From positions 35,237 through 99,236 of the forward strand of contig JAEEJK010000050.1 in NCBI GenBank assembly GCA_016281815.1: a stretch of 64,000 nucleotides of DNA, written 5' to 3'. This document shows, piece after piece, positions 42,685 to 52,047 of the stretch. The translations under genes and the position numbers were made by a program. Positions within the stretch are counted from its first letter, which is position 1; each line of letters starts with the position of its first letter. Source of the stretch: Prevotella sp. (GTDB lineage: Bacteria; Bacteroidota; Bacteroidia; Bacteroidales; Bacteroidaceae). The notes below the pieces were generated by a model. The model was not told where the DNA came from. It ran no database searches and saw only the letters and a list, made by a program, of their open reading frames with translations.

Positions 42685-45600
42685 TTATTTCTTTTTGATG
42701 ATTTTATGGGCATTGCCCTTGTTGTCTCTCATGATGTTGACACCACGCTGTGGCTGGTTCAGGCGCGAACCATTGATACTGTAAATGTTGCTGTTGGAAT
42801 GGCCGTCGGCTTCCCACTCTGTGATGGCAGTGGCGTTGCCTACTTCCATCATGGAAGTCATCTCGGATGTTGTCATCCTATTGCCGTATGAGGTGAGAAT
42901 GGTGTTACAGATTACCAGCGGATAGGAACCTTCATTCAGTGCGCGGGATGCCTCCATCTCTACCATCAGCACAGCACCGTCAAATCCTTTCAGAGGACAG
43001 TTGTTGGGTGAAACGCACAGCACCCTCACCTTATGGTCTCCGATGGCCTCATATTCCACATATTGGTTGGAACGGCGGTCATTGCTCATGCTGATGTCTG
43101 TCACACGAAAGCCTTTGGGAACCAGCAAGTCCATCTGTAATGAAGATACCTCGTCCGATGGATTATTTAGGATGATGGACATGACAGCCTTTCCTCCTGG
43201 TAGGACACTTGAGGAAGATGCTTCAATGGTAATGTTGGCAGACGATGCAGATGGGGCTTTTGCCATTGGAGAGTTAGACATTTCGCGATGCAGGATGATG
43301 TTGCACACCCCGGCTAGGTCGGACACGTCGACAATATTGTCCTTGTTCATGTCAGCAGCCTTGAAGATGAATACCTCCATATCACGTTCAAGAATATAGT
43401 TGCATACTAAAGCAAGGTCAGCGACATCGACGAATGTGTCGTTGTTCACGTCACCAGGTGTGAAATCACTGATGGTCAGTTTGGTGATGATGGCATCGTC
43501 TAAAGGATGGCGTATTGCCGACACATCGGTGAAAACAATGTTCTTCACGATTATTGGGTATTCGCCGCCCTCCTGCTCTCCGACATGGATAGTGATGGTA
43601 CATACCTCACCCTCGTTGCCATCAAAAGTATAGCCTCCGGAGGAGTTGCACAATACACGCAGTGAACCGTCTTCCAGCATCTCAGTGTCGAAAACGTTCA
43701 TCTTACGGGTTGTTGTACGTTCGGTGCTGAGCTCCGCCATATAGAATCCGTCCTCATCCTGAGCCACAGTCATTCCTTCGGGCAATACCAGGTCGAATTG
43801 GAAACCGCGCACGCCCATCTCGTTGTTCATCTTTACGGAAAGTGTGGTGGTCTGCACATCTGTAGCCAACGTCTGTTCCTCCACATAGATGACGTTGTCG
43901 TATTTAGAAAGATCAGTATACTCGATGTTGTTGTCAGAATCACTGCCCAAATACTCCAGACGAAAGTCATCGAAGATGACCCACCCGTGGTCTATGCTCT
44001 CGTCGAGGCGAATGCCCACGCGCAGGATGCCGTCAGTGACGGTGACGGGCAACTCGTTCTCGTAGTAGCCATTATTGAACCACATATAGGCGTCATGCAT
44101 GCTGTCGGGCACATACTGGGTTGTGCCGTTGTGGTTGACTTCTACGCCACTCCAACCTTCTATTTGCTCGTCTTGTGCAAAGGCTGCATGGTTGCTGAGC
44201 ACCACACTCTCGTTGTTGGCGTAGAGCAGGGCAGAGGCATTGTCGGTGCCCTGTTGGAAGTCGCTGTATACATCTTGGTTATAGCCCGGGCGGTGGAAAC
44301 CTTTCACTTTTAGCATATAACGACCATTGGGCAGACCAGTCAGTTCCTGGTAGATGTTAAATGTGGTCATATAGAACTCCGCATTGTTGTAGGTTTGGAA
44401 CTGCGGTGTGTCGCCCTGCCAGTAAGAAACTGTTTCGAAAGTGAACGAGGGATTGGTGATCAGTCCGGTGGCATCCACGGGCAGACCGTCCTCCCCGGCA
44501 TTGGCGCAGCGGTCCTTGATTTGCTGCTGCAATTGGGCGATGGCACTCTCATAGTCTTCCTTGGGGGCATTTGCGTTGTCCACCGTCGCCTTGGCATTGT
44601 CAAGTGCATAGCCTCCGATGGCCTCCATGTTTGCAATCAGTTCGCGCAACAGCCTCCTGGCATTATATCCGTCACGGTCATCACCGTCGAAGAAGAATTC
44701 TTTCCATACATCAGCAGCCTTATAAGCGGCCTTGGTTCCTTCAGGAACATAGAGCGTGCAATTGTTGTAGTTGATGCCCTCAAAAATGTTCTCAGGCACA
44801 GCCAAAGGTTCTTGCCATTCCACAATTACAGAATTGAGGGCGGAAGATTCGAATGCATAGTTCTGTATAGAGGTCACGCTTGCTGGAATGGTGATGGATG
44901 TCAAACTTATGCACCAAGCTACCGCCATTTCGCCAATGCTTGTCACACCATCAGGAATTGTGAGCGACTTGAGCCCCCAGCATCCGCAGAAAGCACACGA
45001 CTCCAAGTTTGTGACAGTGTTGGGAATAACGATTGAAGAAAGGTCATGGCAGTTGTCAAAAGCACCTGCCGTTATGCTCGTCAGCCCTGTGAAATATTGC
45101 AGCTCGTCGAAAGAGGTGATTTCCTCATTGCCCTTGAACACCTCGCCCAGATCGGTCACAGCAGCGGCCTCCTCCATGCTCAACTCTCCGTCATGGTTAG
45201 AATCCCAGTTGGCCACGCAGAGTGCCTTGACATTGTCATCAGCAAAGGTGATGAAGTTAGGTGAAGGCAAGTTTGTCCAACTCAGATAAGGATAGCTCTC
45301 ACCTTCTTCAATTCCCCATAAACTCGTGAAATCCCAGCCAAGCACCTGATAAGTAGCGGCGGTCATCAGTTCGGTTTCTGATTTGGCGATACCTTCCACG
45401 AGGTCGTCAGTTTTACGTTGGGGTACGTTGTTGAGCGACACCTGCATGGTGGCGAGGGCGTAATTGCTCTCCTCGGGGTCGGCAGCATCATTCTTGTATC
45501 CACCGATGACGCGGCTGCCCCATGAGCTTTGTGCAGAGAGTGAGATGATGTTGTTGGCTGCCACGCTGTTGGTCAGTTGTGCGTCTTGACCATCCAACTC

Positions 45601-48600
45601 ACCCACAACACCTGCGCCATACTGCTCACCTGTCACGTCACCCTTGGCGTAGCACTTGTCGATGGAACAATTTTTGGCATAGGCCACCAGACCAGCGGTG
45701 TACTCCGTTCCAATGGCGTTGCCGGTGCTGTAGCAGTTGGTAATGGTTCCCTCCGAAGCATAGCCCACCAGACCAGCGGTGTAATTTGTTCCGTTGGTGT
45801 TGGCTGAACTGTAGCATTCGGAGATGTCGCAATCCGGGGCATAACCGACCAGTCCGCCTGTGGGGCCGCCTGTTCCTGTTGAAGTGACGGAGCCTTTTGA
45901 CAAGGATTGCTGCACATCGCTTGAAATTAGATAGCCCACGAGACCACCAACATAACTCGTTTTACCAGAAGCGTAGACGGTAACATTGGTTATACTCTTG
46001 CTTATGGTAGAATTAGCGTAATATCCCATCAAGCCTCCTATTTTGGCTTGTTCGGCGGTTGCATTCACAGTACCAATAGCGTTACAATTGGTAGCTGGGC
46101 ATGTAAAAGCATATCCCACAATACCTCCCACATTATTTGTTCCAGATACCGTTCCTTCAAAAGAAAGTGCAGACAAAGTGGTTTTGTTGGTGTTGCCGGA
46201 AACTCCACCTACACGTGACGTTCCTATCACGTCGCCTTTTACCTGGCAATTGACAATGGAACCATTTGCCATTCTGCCAATCAGAATGCCTGTGTAGTCT
46301 CCGCCCTTGACGCTTTTGCCACTTGCCACTTCAACGGTAAGGTTCTTGATTTCTCCAGCAGAATAATTGGAGAAAAGACCGGTGTAGTTCTCTGTAGTAT
46401 TGATCCACAGACCGGTGATTTTGTGGCCGCCGCCATCTATATAGGTGGCATCGCCACTGTTGAGTCCGACAGGCAGCCAGCCCTTCACCGGACTATTCTC
46501 TGCTATCCATGCGGTCAGGTCGATGTCGTTCATCACTTTGTAGTAGCCCATATTGTAGGCACCTTGCAGGTCTTCAGCGGTATAGATGCGGTAGGGGTCA
46601 TCCTCCGTTCCGCTGCCGGGATAGCCCACGTTGGCGCTGGTAAAGTAGGATGGTGTCAGTCCTGCCACGTCGGCGTATATCTGCACCTGTGCCCCGCTCT
46701 GTAGCGGTTCGGTGGTGATACTCCACTGGTTGCTCACACAGTCGGTCGATACGGCCTCATGGTCTTTGTAGAAGAGATATACCGTTCCTCCATCCACACT
46801 CTTGCCACTGATGCTGGTAGATTGTGAAACAAGGTCACTCTCGATAATCGGTGGCGCGGCCTGGTATTTCTTGTACGGATAACTTTCTGTTTCCTGATTT
46901 TTCCAATTGTTATCAAAATCCCATCCCATTGATACGTAAGTGGCTTTCAGCCGCAACAATGACGGACCAATGCTGGTACCGTTCTGCAGATTGTCCTCTA
47001 TGGTCTGAGCCACGCCTTGGCGAATGATTTTGCACTGGGTGAGAGCACGGTTGCCATCTGTCGAACCAACGGCGCCGATGGTGACAGATGCGGCATCTTC
47101 CAATGAGCCATAAATTCTTCCTATACCATTGCCAGAAGCGGATAGGTAGGAGCAGATGGCGACATTGCTCTTCAAGGTCACATAGAAGGGTGATTCTTTG
47201 GAGACACGTCCTATTATTCCACCCACATTCGAGGCACCGGAGATATTGGCATATGCATAGTTGCATGAAATCTCACCCGATGTTTTCAGACCTGCAATGC
47301 CCCCCACATGGTCTGTTCCCTTAATCGATCCGCTGAAATAATTATTGGTCAGATTGTGACTGGAATGCTCACGAGTATATACATAATAGTATACTTTAAC
47401 TTTATTATAACCACTTTTGTATTCTCTTGTGTATGAACCATCTTTCCAAAGGAAATTGTATCTATAAGAGGTGTTTCCCATCATCGTAAATTTTTCTACT
47501 TTTTTATACACAATTTTAGAAACATCCGATCCAATGAGCCCACCAACCCAGTTTTTGCCTTGGATATTGCCGATGGCTGTACAATTGGTGATGAGGGGGG
47601 TGGAACTGTTGTCAGTTATAGAATCAGTAAGAGTATAATATGTACCACCACCATATTCATTTGTATTACTTTGATCGTTTGAAAAATATACTTGATAAGT
47701 ATGCAATGTAGGGGATGATCCGCTAGTGGCCACCGATGCTCCTAAAATACCTCCCACGTAGTTTTGTCCGCTGATGTCTCCAAAATGGCTACAACCATTC
47801 ATTCCTGCAATACTGAAATCATTGCTTACAGCCACAATACCACCAGTATAGTTACCCGCGTTAGTAATCTTTCCTTTCGACGAACAGGATGTGAAAGTGG
47901 CTGAAGATCCGCTCCCCAATTCCGCCACACATCCACTGACCTCACCATTGCCATTGACATCGCCGACATGAGCAACGTTGGTAAGGGTTAATGTACCTGC
48001 TCCATAAGCCATGATTCCTCCAACCCATACTCCCGTTCCTGTGCTTGTGACATTTCCCTTCATGGTGATGTCTGTCAAATTACAACCGTTAGCGTTAGAA
48101 AAGACACCACCAACTATTGAACCAGATCCAGAAGATGTAACAGATCCAATGATGGTGCCGTCAGTTACAGGCATGCTGTACCCAGAGCTGAAAGCGCCAC
48201 CGACTTCTGTAGAACCTGACACATTAGCATTTATGGAGAAAGTGGTGATAGAAGTACTCTCAACAGGACCTATCAAACCTCCTACGTAGGATGATCCAGA
48301 CACCCCACCTGTTACGGTGGCAGTGAGATTAGTTATCGTTGAGTTCTTAACATTTCCTGAGAATCCTCCCACATAATTCGTACCCGTCACGCTGCCCGTC
48401 ATCTCTATATTGACGTTAGTAAATGTGGAGTTATCGGCACAGCCTGTTAACACACCTACATATTGAGCACCTTTGATTGATGAGCCTTTGATTGTGAGGT
48501 TTTCGATAGTAGCACCATCCAAATATCCGAAAAAGCCCACATAGGATGAGGATGTGCGTGTGATGGACAACCCACTGATAGTTTTGTTATTACCCAATAG

Positions 48601-48873
48601 TTTTCCCTTAAAAGGAGAGGATTCCACGCCTATGGGTATCCAACCCTGTTGAGGGTTGTTCTCGTTGATCCAGTCGGTAAGGTCAAGGTCTTTCATCAAC
48701 CGAAACACCACGCCGTCCTGATTCTGGAAATTTGCCATCTGAGACAGCTGCGTCTGGTTGAAAATGAGATAGGGGTTACTTTCTGTTCCTGCCCCCGTTC
48801 CACTGTACTGAGCAAATGTCAGTAGCGAGCATAGGAACAATGCCGCTGAAGAAAGTAGTCGTTTCATACGCAA
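42685..48873 (-). CDS. giant GLUG/LRR/cohesin-dockerin surface protein
   Basis: A 2062-residue secreted protein with signal peptide (LLSSAALFLCSLLTFAQ). Order of parts: GLUG-repeat array 1 (about 25-670, units such as GTNYVGGFSGNVKNSTITNL); an Ig-like segment (about 672-748); GLUG array 2 (about 750-1180); an EF-hand-like stretch (NWDSNHDGELSMEEAAAV, about 1221); BspA-type leucine-rich repeats (about 1260-1350); a FIVAR-like helical segment (about 1395-1460); a carbohydrate-binding-like beta domain (1461-1648); cohesin-like domain 1 (1655-1780); a two-repeat dockerin (1806-1863); cohesin-like domain 2 (1880-2005); and a C-terminal tail IYSINGSRLNQPQRGVNI close to type IX secretion sorting signals. 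Probably a surface adhesin or scaffold. In GLUG array 1 an AT-rich, Tyr/Lys-rich insert (about 47345-47735) interrupts the repeats. Confidence 0.9.
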   Translation of the reverse strand: MRMKRLLSSAALFLCSLLTFAQYSGTGAGTESNPYLIFNQTQLSQMANFQNQDGVVFRLMKDLDLTDWINENNPQQGWIPIGVESSPFKGKLLGNNKTISGLSITRTSSSYVGFFGYLDGATIENLTIKGSSIKGAQYVGVLTGCADNSTFTNVNIEMTGSVTGTNYVGGFSGNVKNSTITNLTATVTGGVSGSSYVGGLIGPVESTSITTFSINANVSGSTEVGGAFSSGYSMPVTDGTIIGSVTSSGSGSIVGGVFSNANGCNLTDITMKGNVTSTGTGVWVGGIMAYGAGTLTLTNVAHVGDVNGNGEVSGCVAELGSGSSATFTSCSSKGKITNAGNYTGGIVAVSNDFSIAGMNGCSHFGDISGQNYVGGILGASVATSGSSPTLHTYQVYFSNDQSNTNEYGGGTYYTLTDSITDNSSTPLITNCTAIGNIQGKNWVGGLIGSDVSKIVYKKVEKFTMMGNTSYRYNFLWKDGSYTREYKSGYNKVKVYYYVYTREHSSHNLTNNYFSGSIKGTDHVGGIAGLKTSGEISCNYAYANISGASNVGGIIGRVSKESPFYVTLKSNVAICSYLSASGNGIGRIYGSLEDAASVTIGAVGSTDGNRALTQCKIIRQGVAQTIEDNLQNGTSIGPSLLRLKATYVSMGWDFDNNWKNQETESYPYKKYQAAPPIIESDLVSQSTSISGKSVDGGTVYLFYKDHEAVSTDCVSNQWSITTEPLQSGAQVQIYADVAGLTPSYFTSANVGYPGSGTEDDPYRIYTAEDLQGAYNMGYYKVMNDIDLTAWIAENSPVKGWLPVGLNSGDATYIDGGGHKITGLWINTTENYTGLFSNYSAGEIKNLTVEVASGKSVKGGDYTGILIGRMANGSIVNCQVKGDVIGTSRVGGVSGNTNKTTLSALSFEGTVSGTNNVGGIVGYAFTCPATNCNAIGTVNATAEQAKIGGLMGYYANSTISKSITNVTVYASGKTSYVGGLVGYLISSDVQQSLSKGSVTSTGTGGPTGGLVGYAPDCDISECYSSANTNGTNYTAGLVGYASEGTITNCYSTGNAIGTEYTAGLVAYAKNCSIDKCYAKGDVTGEQYGAGVVGELDGQDAQLTNSVAANNIISLSAQSSWGSRVIGGYKNDAADPEESNYALATMQVSLNNVPQRKTDDLVEGIAKSETELMTAATYQVLGWDFTSLWGIEEGESYPYLSWTNLPSPNFITFADDNVKALCVANWDSNHDGELSMEEAAAVTDLGEVFKGNEEITSFDELQYFTGLTSITAGAFDNCHDLSSIVIPNTVTNLESCAFCGCWGLKSLTIPDGVTSIGEMAVAWCISLTSITIPASVTSIQNYAFESSALNSVIVEWQEPLAVPENIFEGINYNNCTLYVPEGTKAAYKAADVWKEFFFDGDDRDGYNARRLLRELIANMEAIGGYALDNAKATVDNANAPKEDYESAIAQLQQQIKDRCANAGEDGLPVDATGLITNPSFTFETVSYWQGDTPQFQTYNNAEFYMTTFNIYQELTGLPNGRYMLKVKGFHRPGYNQDVYSDFQQGTDNASALLYANNESVVLSNHAAFAQDEQIEGWSGVEVNHNGTTQYVPDSMHDAYMWFNNGYYENELPVTVTDGILRVGIRLDESIDHGWVIFDDFRLEYLGSDSDNNIEYTDLSKYDNVIYVEEQTLATDVQTTTLSVKMNNEMGVRGFQFDLVLPEGMTVAQDEDGFYMAELSTERTTTRKMNVFDTEMLEDGSLRVLCNSSGGYTFDGNEGEVCTITIHVGEQEGGEYPIIVKNIVFTDVSAIRHPLDDAIITKLTISDFTPGDVNNDTFVDVADLALVCNYILERDMEVFIFKAADMNKDNIVDVSDLAGVCNIILHREMSNSPMAKAPSASSANITIEASSSSVLPGGKAVMSIILNNPSDEVSSLQMDLLVPKGFRVTDISMSNDRRSNQYVEYEAIGDHKVRVLCVSPNNCPLKGFDGAVLMVEMEASRALNEGSYPLVICNTILTSYGNRMTTSEMTSMMEVGNATAITEWEADGHSNSNIYSINGSRLNQPQRGVNIMRDNKGNAHKIIKKK

Positions 48874-48898
48874 TATTTTACTATTTCTAATTTATTAT

Positions 48899-49615
48899 TT
48901 ATAATGTGAAATATTTCTGGATTTCATCATCGGTTAGTGGTGTTCCAGACCTCTCTTTGATTATATTATTAGGTGTAAGGTAACCTCCTTGTGGGCATTT
49001 AAGGGTATAGAGATTATAATAGTCTTTCAAACCATTTATCCTATTAAGCCATTTTCTCTTTTCACGCATAATGATAATCATCTTTCCCTCATCCATGGCT
49101 TTTTCTATAAGCTTATTTGAAAACTCGTATGATGGTAAAGATTTTGGAAAACTGAAACCCTTGGAAGAATGATACGGAAAATACTCTACGAAGAAGATGT
49201 CAGGATGCTTGCCGAGAATCCTTTCAAGTTCCTTGGTTCGTTTTGCTAACCAAGCCACACCATCGTGCAGTTTTCCACATCTGTTTTTGATGTTCTCAGC
49301 CCAAAAACAATTGTCTGACTTCAGCAGCAAATTGTTTATGGTTGCATTGGCAAATGCATTTTCCCCATCAAAGCATGAATCAGGACGGCCAGGATTCTTG
49401 TTGAGGCAATATACTTTGCTATTGGGGTTACCACTAAATGGGTCAGGGAGAGTGGAGAAAGTTAATTCAATCTCATCGTCTTTGCTATTTATTTCATCAG
49501 CATACTGTGCGGCTGATTTGTTATGAGGGAAGCTATCTTTATCACACTCAGCGATATTTTCCTCCTTGACAATCCTCTCCCAAGGATTAGGAATTGATAA
49601 TTTGAAATGCTTCAT
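48899..49615 (-). CDS. protein of unknown function, possibly uracil-DNA-glycosylase-fold
   Basis: A 238-residue cytoplasmic protein. Conserved-looking motifs are SKVYCLNKNPGRPD, FFVEYFPYHSSKGFSFP and IIIMREKRKWLNRINGL, spaced as the strand-loop motifs of uracil-DNA-glycosylase-like proteins (a LNPG-type first motif and a late helix-turn), but the identity is weak and I do not assign the activity. The gene is more AT-rich than its neighbours. It stands behind a leader of about 285 bases with complex folding potential (49616-49900) and its own promoter, which is unusual for a single hypothetical gene. Confidence 0.7.
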   Translation of the reverse strand: MKHFKLSIPNPWERIVKEENIAECDKDSFPHNKSAAQYADEINSKDDEIELTFSTLPDPFSGNPNSKVYCLNKNPGRPDSCFDGENAFANATINNLLLKSDNCFWAENIKNRCGKLHDGVAWLAKRTKELERILGKHPDIFFVEYFPYHSSKGFSFPKSLPSYEFSNKLIEKAMDEGKMIIIMREKRKWLNRINGLKDYYNLYTLKCPQGGYLTPNNIIKERSGTPLTDDEIQKYFTL

Positions 49616-49900
49616 ATAGTTTATTGATTAGATTGGTATTCCATATTATACACATAGAGTGTGAGCCTTCTCGCATCCTTAGCCAGAAGGTTCTGCAATA
49701 CCTGTATAAGTAAGAATGAAATCGGCTCACACCTGCAGGTATTATAGGAGTCAACCCCATGGCGGGGTGAGTCGTATAAATGCGACTGCAGGAGAAGCAG
49801 CTCTCAGTCTTTTTCCCCTTATACATGGAATTTTGCAGATTCTCTGGCGGGTCAAAGCATAATCGCTCTCCTCGATGTCGCCGTCCTATCCCATAGAACG
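49616..49900 (-). promoter_or_regulatory. structured leader RNA with pseudoknot potential
   Basis: On the minus-strand transcript AATACCTG (49743-49736) can pair with CAGGTATT (49704-49697), and GTGTGAGCC (49732-49724) with GGCTCACAC (49667-49659). The arms are interleaved, so both helices together would form an H-type pseudoknot. Hairpins ACCCC/GGGGT (49768-49764 / 49758-49754) and GTCG/CGAC lie 5' of it, and CCTTCT/AGAAGG lies within its second loop. The leader ends directly at the start codon at 49615. It may be a cis-regulatory RNA; no known riboswitch class was recognised. Confidence 0.55.
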
Positions 49901-49906
49901 ACGCTC

Positions 49907-49938
49907 CAAAGATAGTGCTTTTTTCTGAGAGACGCAAC
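49907..49938 (-). promoter_or_regulatory. promoter of the structured leader
   Basis: Minus-strand TATCTTTG (49907-49914) matches TAnnTTTG; GTTG (49935-49938) with a 20-base spacer is a one-mismatch -33. Transcription should start near 49900. Confidence 0.72.
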
Positions 49939-50063
49939 ATTTAGAGCCGATAATTTGTGATTGGGAAACAAAATTATTATGATGCAGACAATATTGCAAG
50001 TCCTTTTCTGTCCTTTTCGCCTCTGGTCTTGCAAAAATGATGATTTCTTCGTACCTTCGCATC

Positions 50064-50621
50064 ATGGAGCAGGATTTGTTGAAAAAAGAGGTGGAGCGGT
50101 TGATGGGCCGCAAGTTGATTGAGGCACGCGACTTTGAGCAACTGAGCAACCAAATATTCTTACACACACGAGATAGGTTGTCGCCGACAACACTAAAACG
50201 TCTATGGGGATATCTGCGCAATGAAGAGGTGCAGACACGCCAACATACGCTCGATGTGCTGGCGCGGTTTGTAGGCTATAAGAATTATGAGTCTTTCTGC
50301 GCTCAGTCAGACCAATTGGATGAGGTGCAGAGCGGCATCATTCCAGAGGATAAGATTGACACGGAGAAACTGAGACGAGGACAGCGGCTGGTCATCACCT
50401 GGCGACCAGACCGCAGAATCGTGGTCAGGCACGAGGGCAATGGTGAGTTTGTAATCGTGGAGGCAGAAAACACAAAACTGTGCGTGGGTGACACGTTCCG
50501 ATGCCACCTGATGATACAGCATGAGCCATTGTATTTGGACGACGTGTCGCATCAGGGGCAACCCTCCATGGTCTATGTGGCAGGACAACGCGACGGCGTT
50601 GTCGTAGAAGTGTGTGAATAG
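50064..50621 (+). CDS. HTH-like protein of a Bacteroidales family
   Basis: A 185-residue cytoplasmic protein starting at ATG 50064 (ATG 50037 would add nine residues). Residues about 1-85 contain a helix-turn-helix-like region: EVERLMGRKLIEARDFEQLS, then DRLSPTTLKRLWGYL and TLDVLARFVGYKNYESFCAQ, a pattern frequent in Bacteroidales hypothetical proteins. The C-terminal half (about 105-185) is a small beta-domain (RLVITWRPDRRIVVRHEGNG). It converges with a Ser/Thr kinase gene, one base separating the two stops. A promoter-like CTTG-N20-TACCTTCG ends five bases before ATG 50064, which would make the transcript almost leaderless. Confidence 0.78.
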   Translation: MEQDLLKKEVERLMGRKLIEARDFEQLSNQIFLHTRDRLSPTTLKRLWGYLRNEEVQTRQHTLDVLARFVGYKNYESFCAQSDQLDEVQSGIIPEDKIDTEKLRRGQRLVITWRPDRRIVVRHEGNGEFVIVEAENTKLCVGDTFRCHLMIQHEPLYLDDVSHQGQPSMVYVAGQRDGVVVEVCE

Positions 50622-50622
50622 G

Positions 50623-51816
50623 TTAGTCGAAAGGCAATTCTTTCATCCGCTTCATCCAAGGCTTGCGGTAACGTTCATCGATGTACTCCTTCAATTCTGG
50701 CTCCTCTGTTTCCAATATCATCTCATCGAGAATTCTCAGGAAGGGGATAGAAATGTTGAGTTGGCAACTGACCGTGTCGAGCATCTGCTGGATGCCATAT
50801 GACTGCACCTGCTGATCAATCTGTCGCTTTGCCTCATCGAGGTGATTCCTGGCGCTGTCTCGGGGTCCCATTTCCTCCTGCTCCTGTTTTACATAGATTT
50901 GTTTCACCTGAATTTGAGGAGTGTCGGCTTTTTCCTGTTCGACATCACTCCTTGTAGTGTCTTCTTCTTTGAGAACGCTCAGGGAGTCATTGACCGTTTG
51001 CATGCCCTGTTGTGCTGGTGAATGGCTCAGCAAATAGAGTCCTGCCACCAGCAAGGCAAGGATGACAAGGAGAAAGACGCGTCGTGGCCACTGCCAACAG
51101 CGGTGCAAGTCTCTACGGATGTCCGCAAAGTTTGTGTACCGCCGTGGCAAGGATGCGCAACATTTTCGTATGACCAAATTCGACAACCACCCTAAGCGAA
51201 GTTCACGGAGAATGCAGCCTAATGAGTAAACATCCGAAGGGCCGTCGGGAGCCATATATCCCTCCGTACCCGCAGGAGTTTTCAATATAGCATGGCTGTC
51301 GGTATCGGAAAGCCCGAAGTCGATGAGTTTCAGATGCAGGCCATCGTTGGTGAGCATGATGTTGGAGGGCTTCAGGTCACGGTGCTGTGTCTGCCTGCTA
51401 TGCACATAGGCTAAGGCATCGAGCATCATGTCTACCACATGGCGGCGCTGCGCTTTGGTATGCCCACCTTGGGCAAGCCACTCTTTCAGTGTCATACCGT
51501 CGACCCATTCCATCACGATGCATGGTCCAAGACCCTCCACCTCTTCAAGGGAGAAGACTGACACCACCATCGGGTGCAGCAATTGACTGGTTATCTCATA
51601 CTCCTTTTGCAGAAGAACCTGATAGACGGTATCCTTACGATACTGTTCCTTCAGTCCTTTCAGCAGCCACCACCGCCCATTGCGCTTTGCCCTTACCAGC
51701 AGACTGTATCCGCTGCCTGACAAGGGCGAGAAGTCGGTGAACCGGTCGGTTCTTATGACATCATCCGGTCGGACGAATCCTGACGTGGGCTCTTCTTGTG
51801 TAATAATAGGTGTCAT
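50623..51816 (-). CDS. membrane-anchored Hanks-type Ser/Thr protein kinase
   Basis: A 397-residue kinase. Catalytic Lys53 (WWLLKGLKEQY), Glu72 of the C-helix, the catalytic loop HRDLKPSN (residues 145-152), DFG (166-168) and SDVYSLGC (194-201) are visible; the glycine-rich loop is weak (PLSGSGYSLLV). The C-lobe is short. A single membrane helix (VFLLVILALLVAGLYLL, about 247-263) separates the cytoplasmic kinase from a C-terminal region with a coiled coil rich in Gln/Glu, presumably periplasmic. The convergent HTH-like protein is a candidate partner. A promoter element TACCTTTG stands at 51872-51879. Confidence 0.9.
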   Translation of the reverse strand: MTPIITQEEPTSGFVRPDDVIRTDRFTDFSPLSGSGYSLLVRAKRNGRWWLLKGLKEQYRKDTVYQVLLQKEYEITSQLLHPMVVSVFSLEEVEGLGPCIVMEWVDGMTLKEWLAQGGHTKAQRRHVVDMMLDALAYVHSRQTQHRDLKPSNIMLTNDGLHLKLIDFGLSDTDSHAILKTPAGTEGYMAPDGPSDVYSLGCILRELRLGWLSNLVIRKCCASLPRRYTNFADIRRDLHRCWQWPRRVFLLVILALLVAGLYLLSHSPAQQGMQTVNDSLSVLKEEDTTRSDVEQEKADTPQIQVKQIYVKQEQEEMGPRDSARNHLDEAKRQIDQQVQSYGIQQMLDTVSCQLNISIPFLRILDEMILETEEPELKEYIDERYRKPWMKRMKELPFD

Positions 51817-51871
51817 GATTTATCGTAGTCGTTGACTACCTTATTGTGCATCATTGGGAAAGGGGTAATTG

Positions 51872-51879
51872 CAAAGGTA
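51872..51879 (-). promoter_or_regulatory. -7 element of the kinase promoter
   Basis: Minus-strand TACCTTTG matches TAnnTTTG. TTTC at 51900-51903 (20-base spacer) would be a one-mismatch -33. The leader is about 50 bases. Confidence 0.65.
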
Positions 51880-52047
51880 TAAAAACTATTCGATTCAGAG
51901 AAACAAAGTGCTTTAAATCTCTAAATCTTCTCTTTTTTTTCGATTTTAGAGAAATAAAGCAACTGTTCAGCGAATTACTTGATAATTACATGTCAAACAT
52001 AATCTTTCACACGAATGTTTATATTATTCATAAACAAACATTCATTC

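Noticed and set aside
45500..48800. Repetitive DNA in the giant gene considered as a CRISPR-like or satellite array
   Set aside because: The repeats are irregular, stay in frame and encode degenerate GLUG motifs; they are protein-level repeats.
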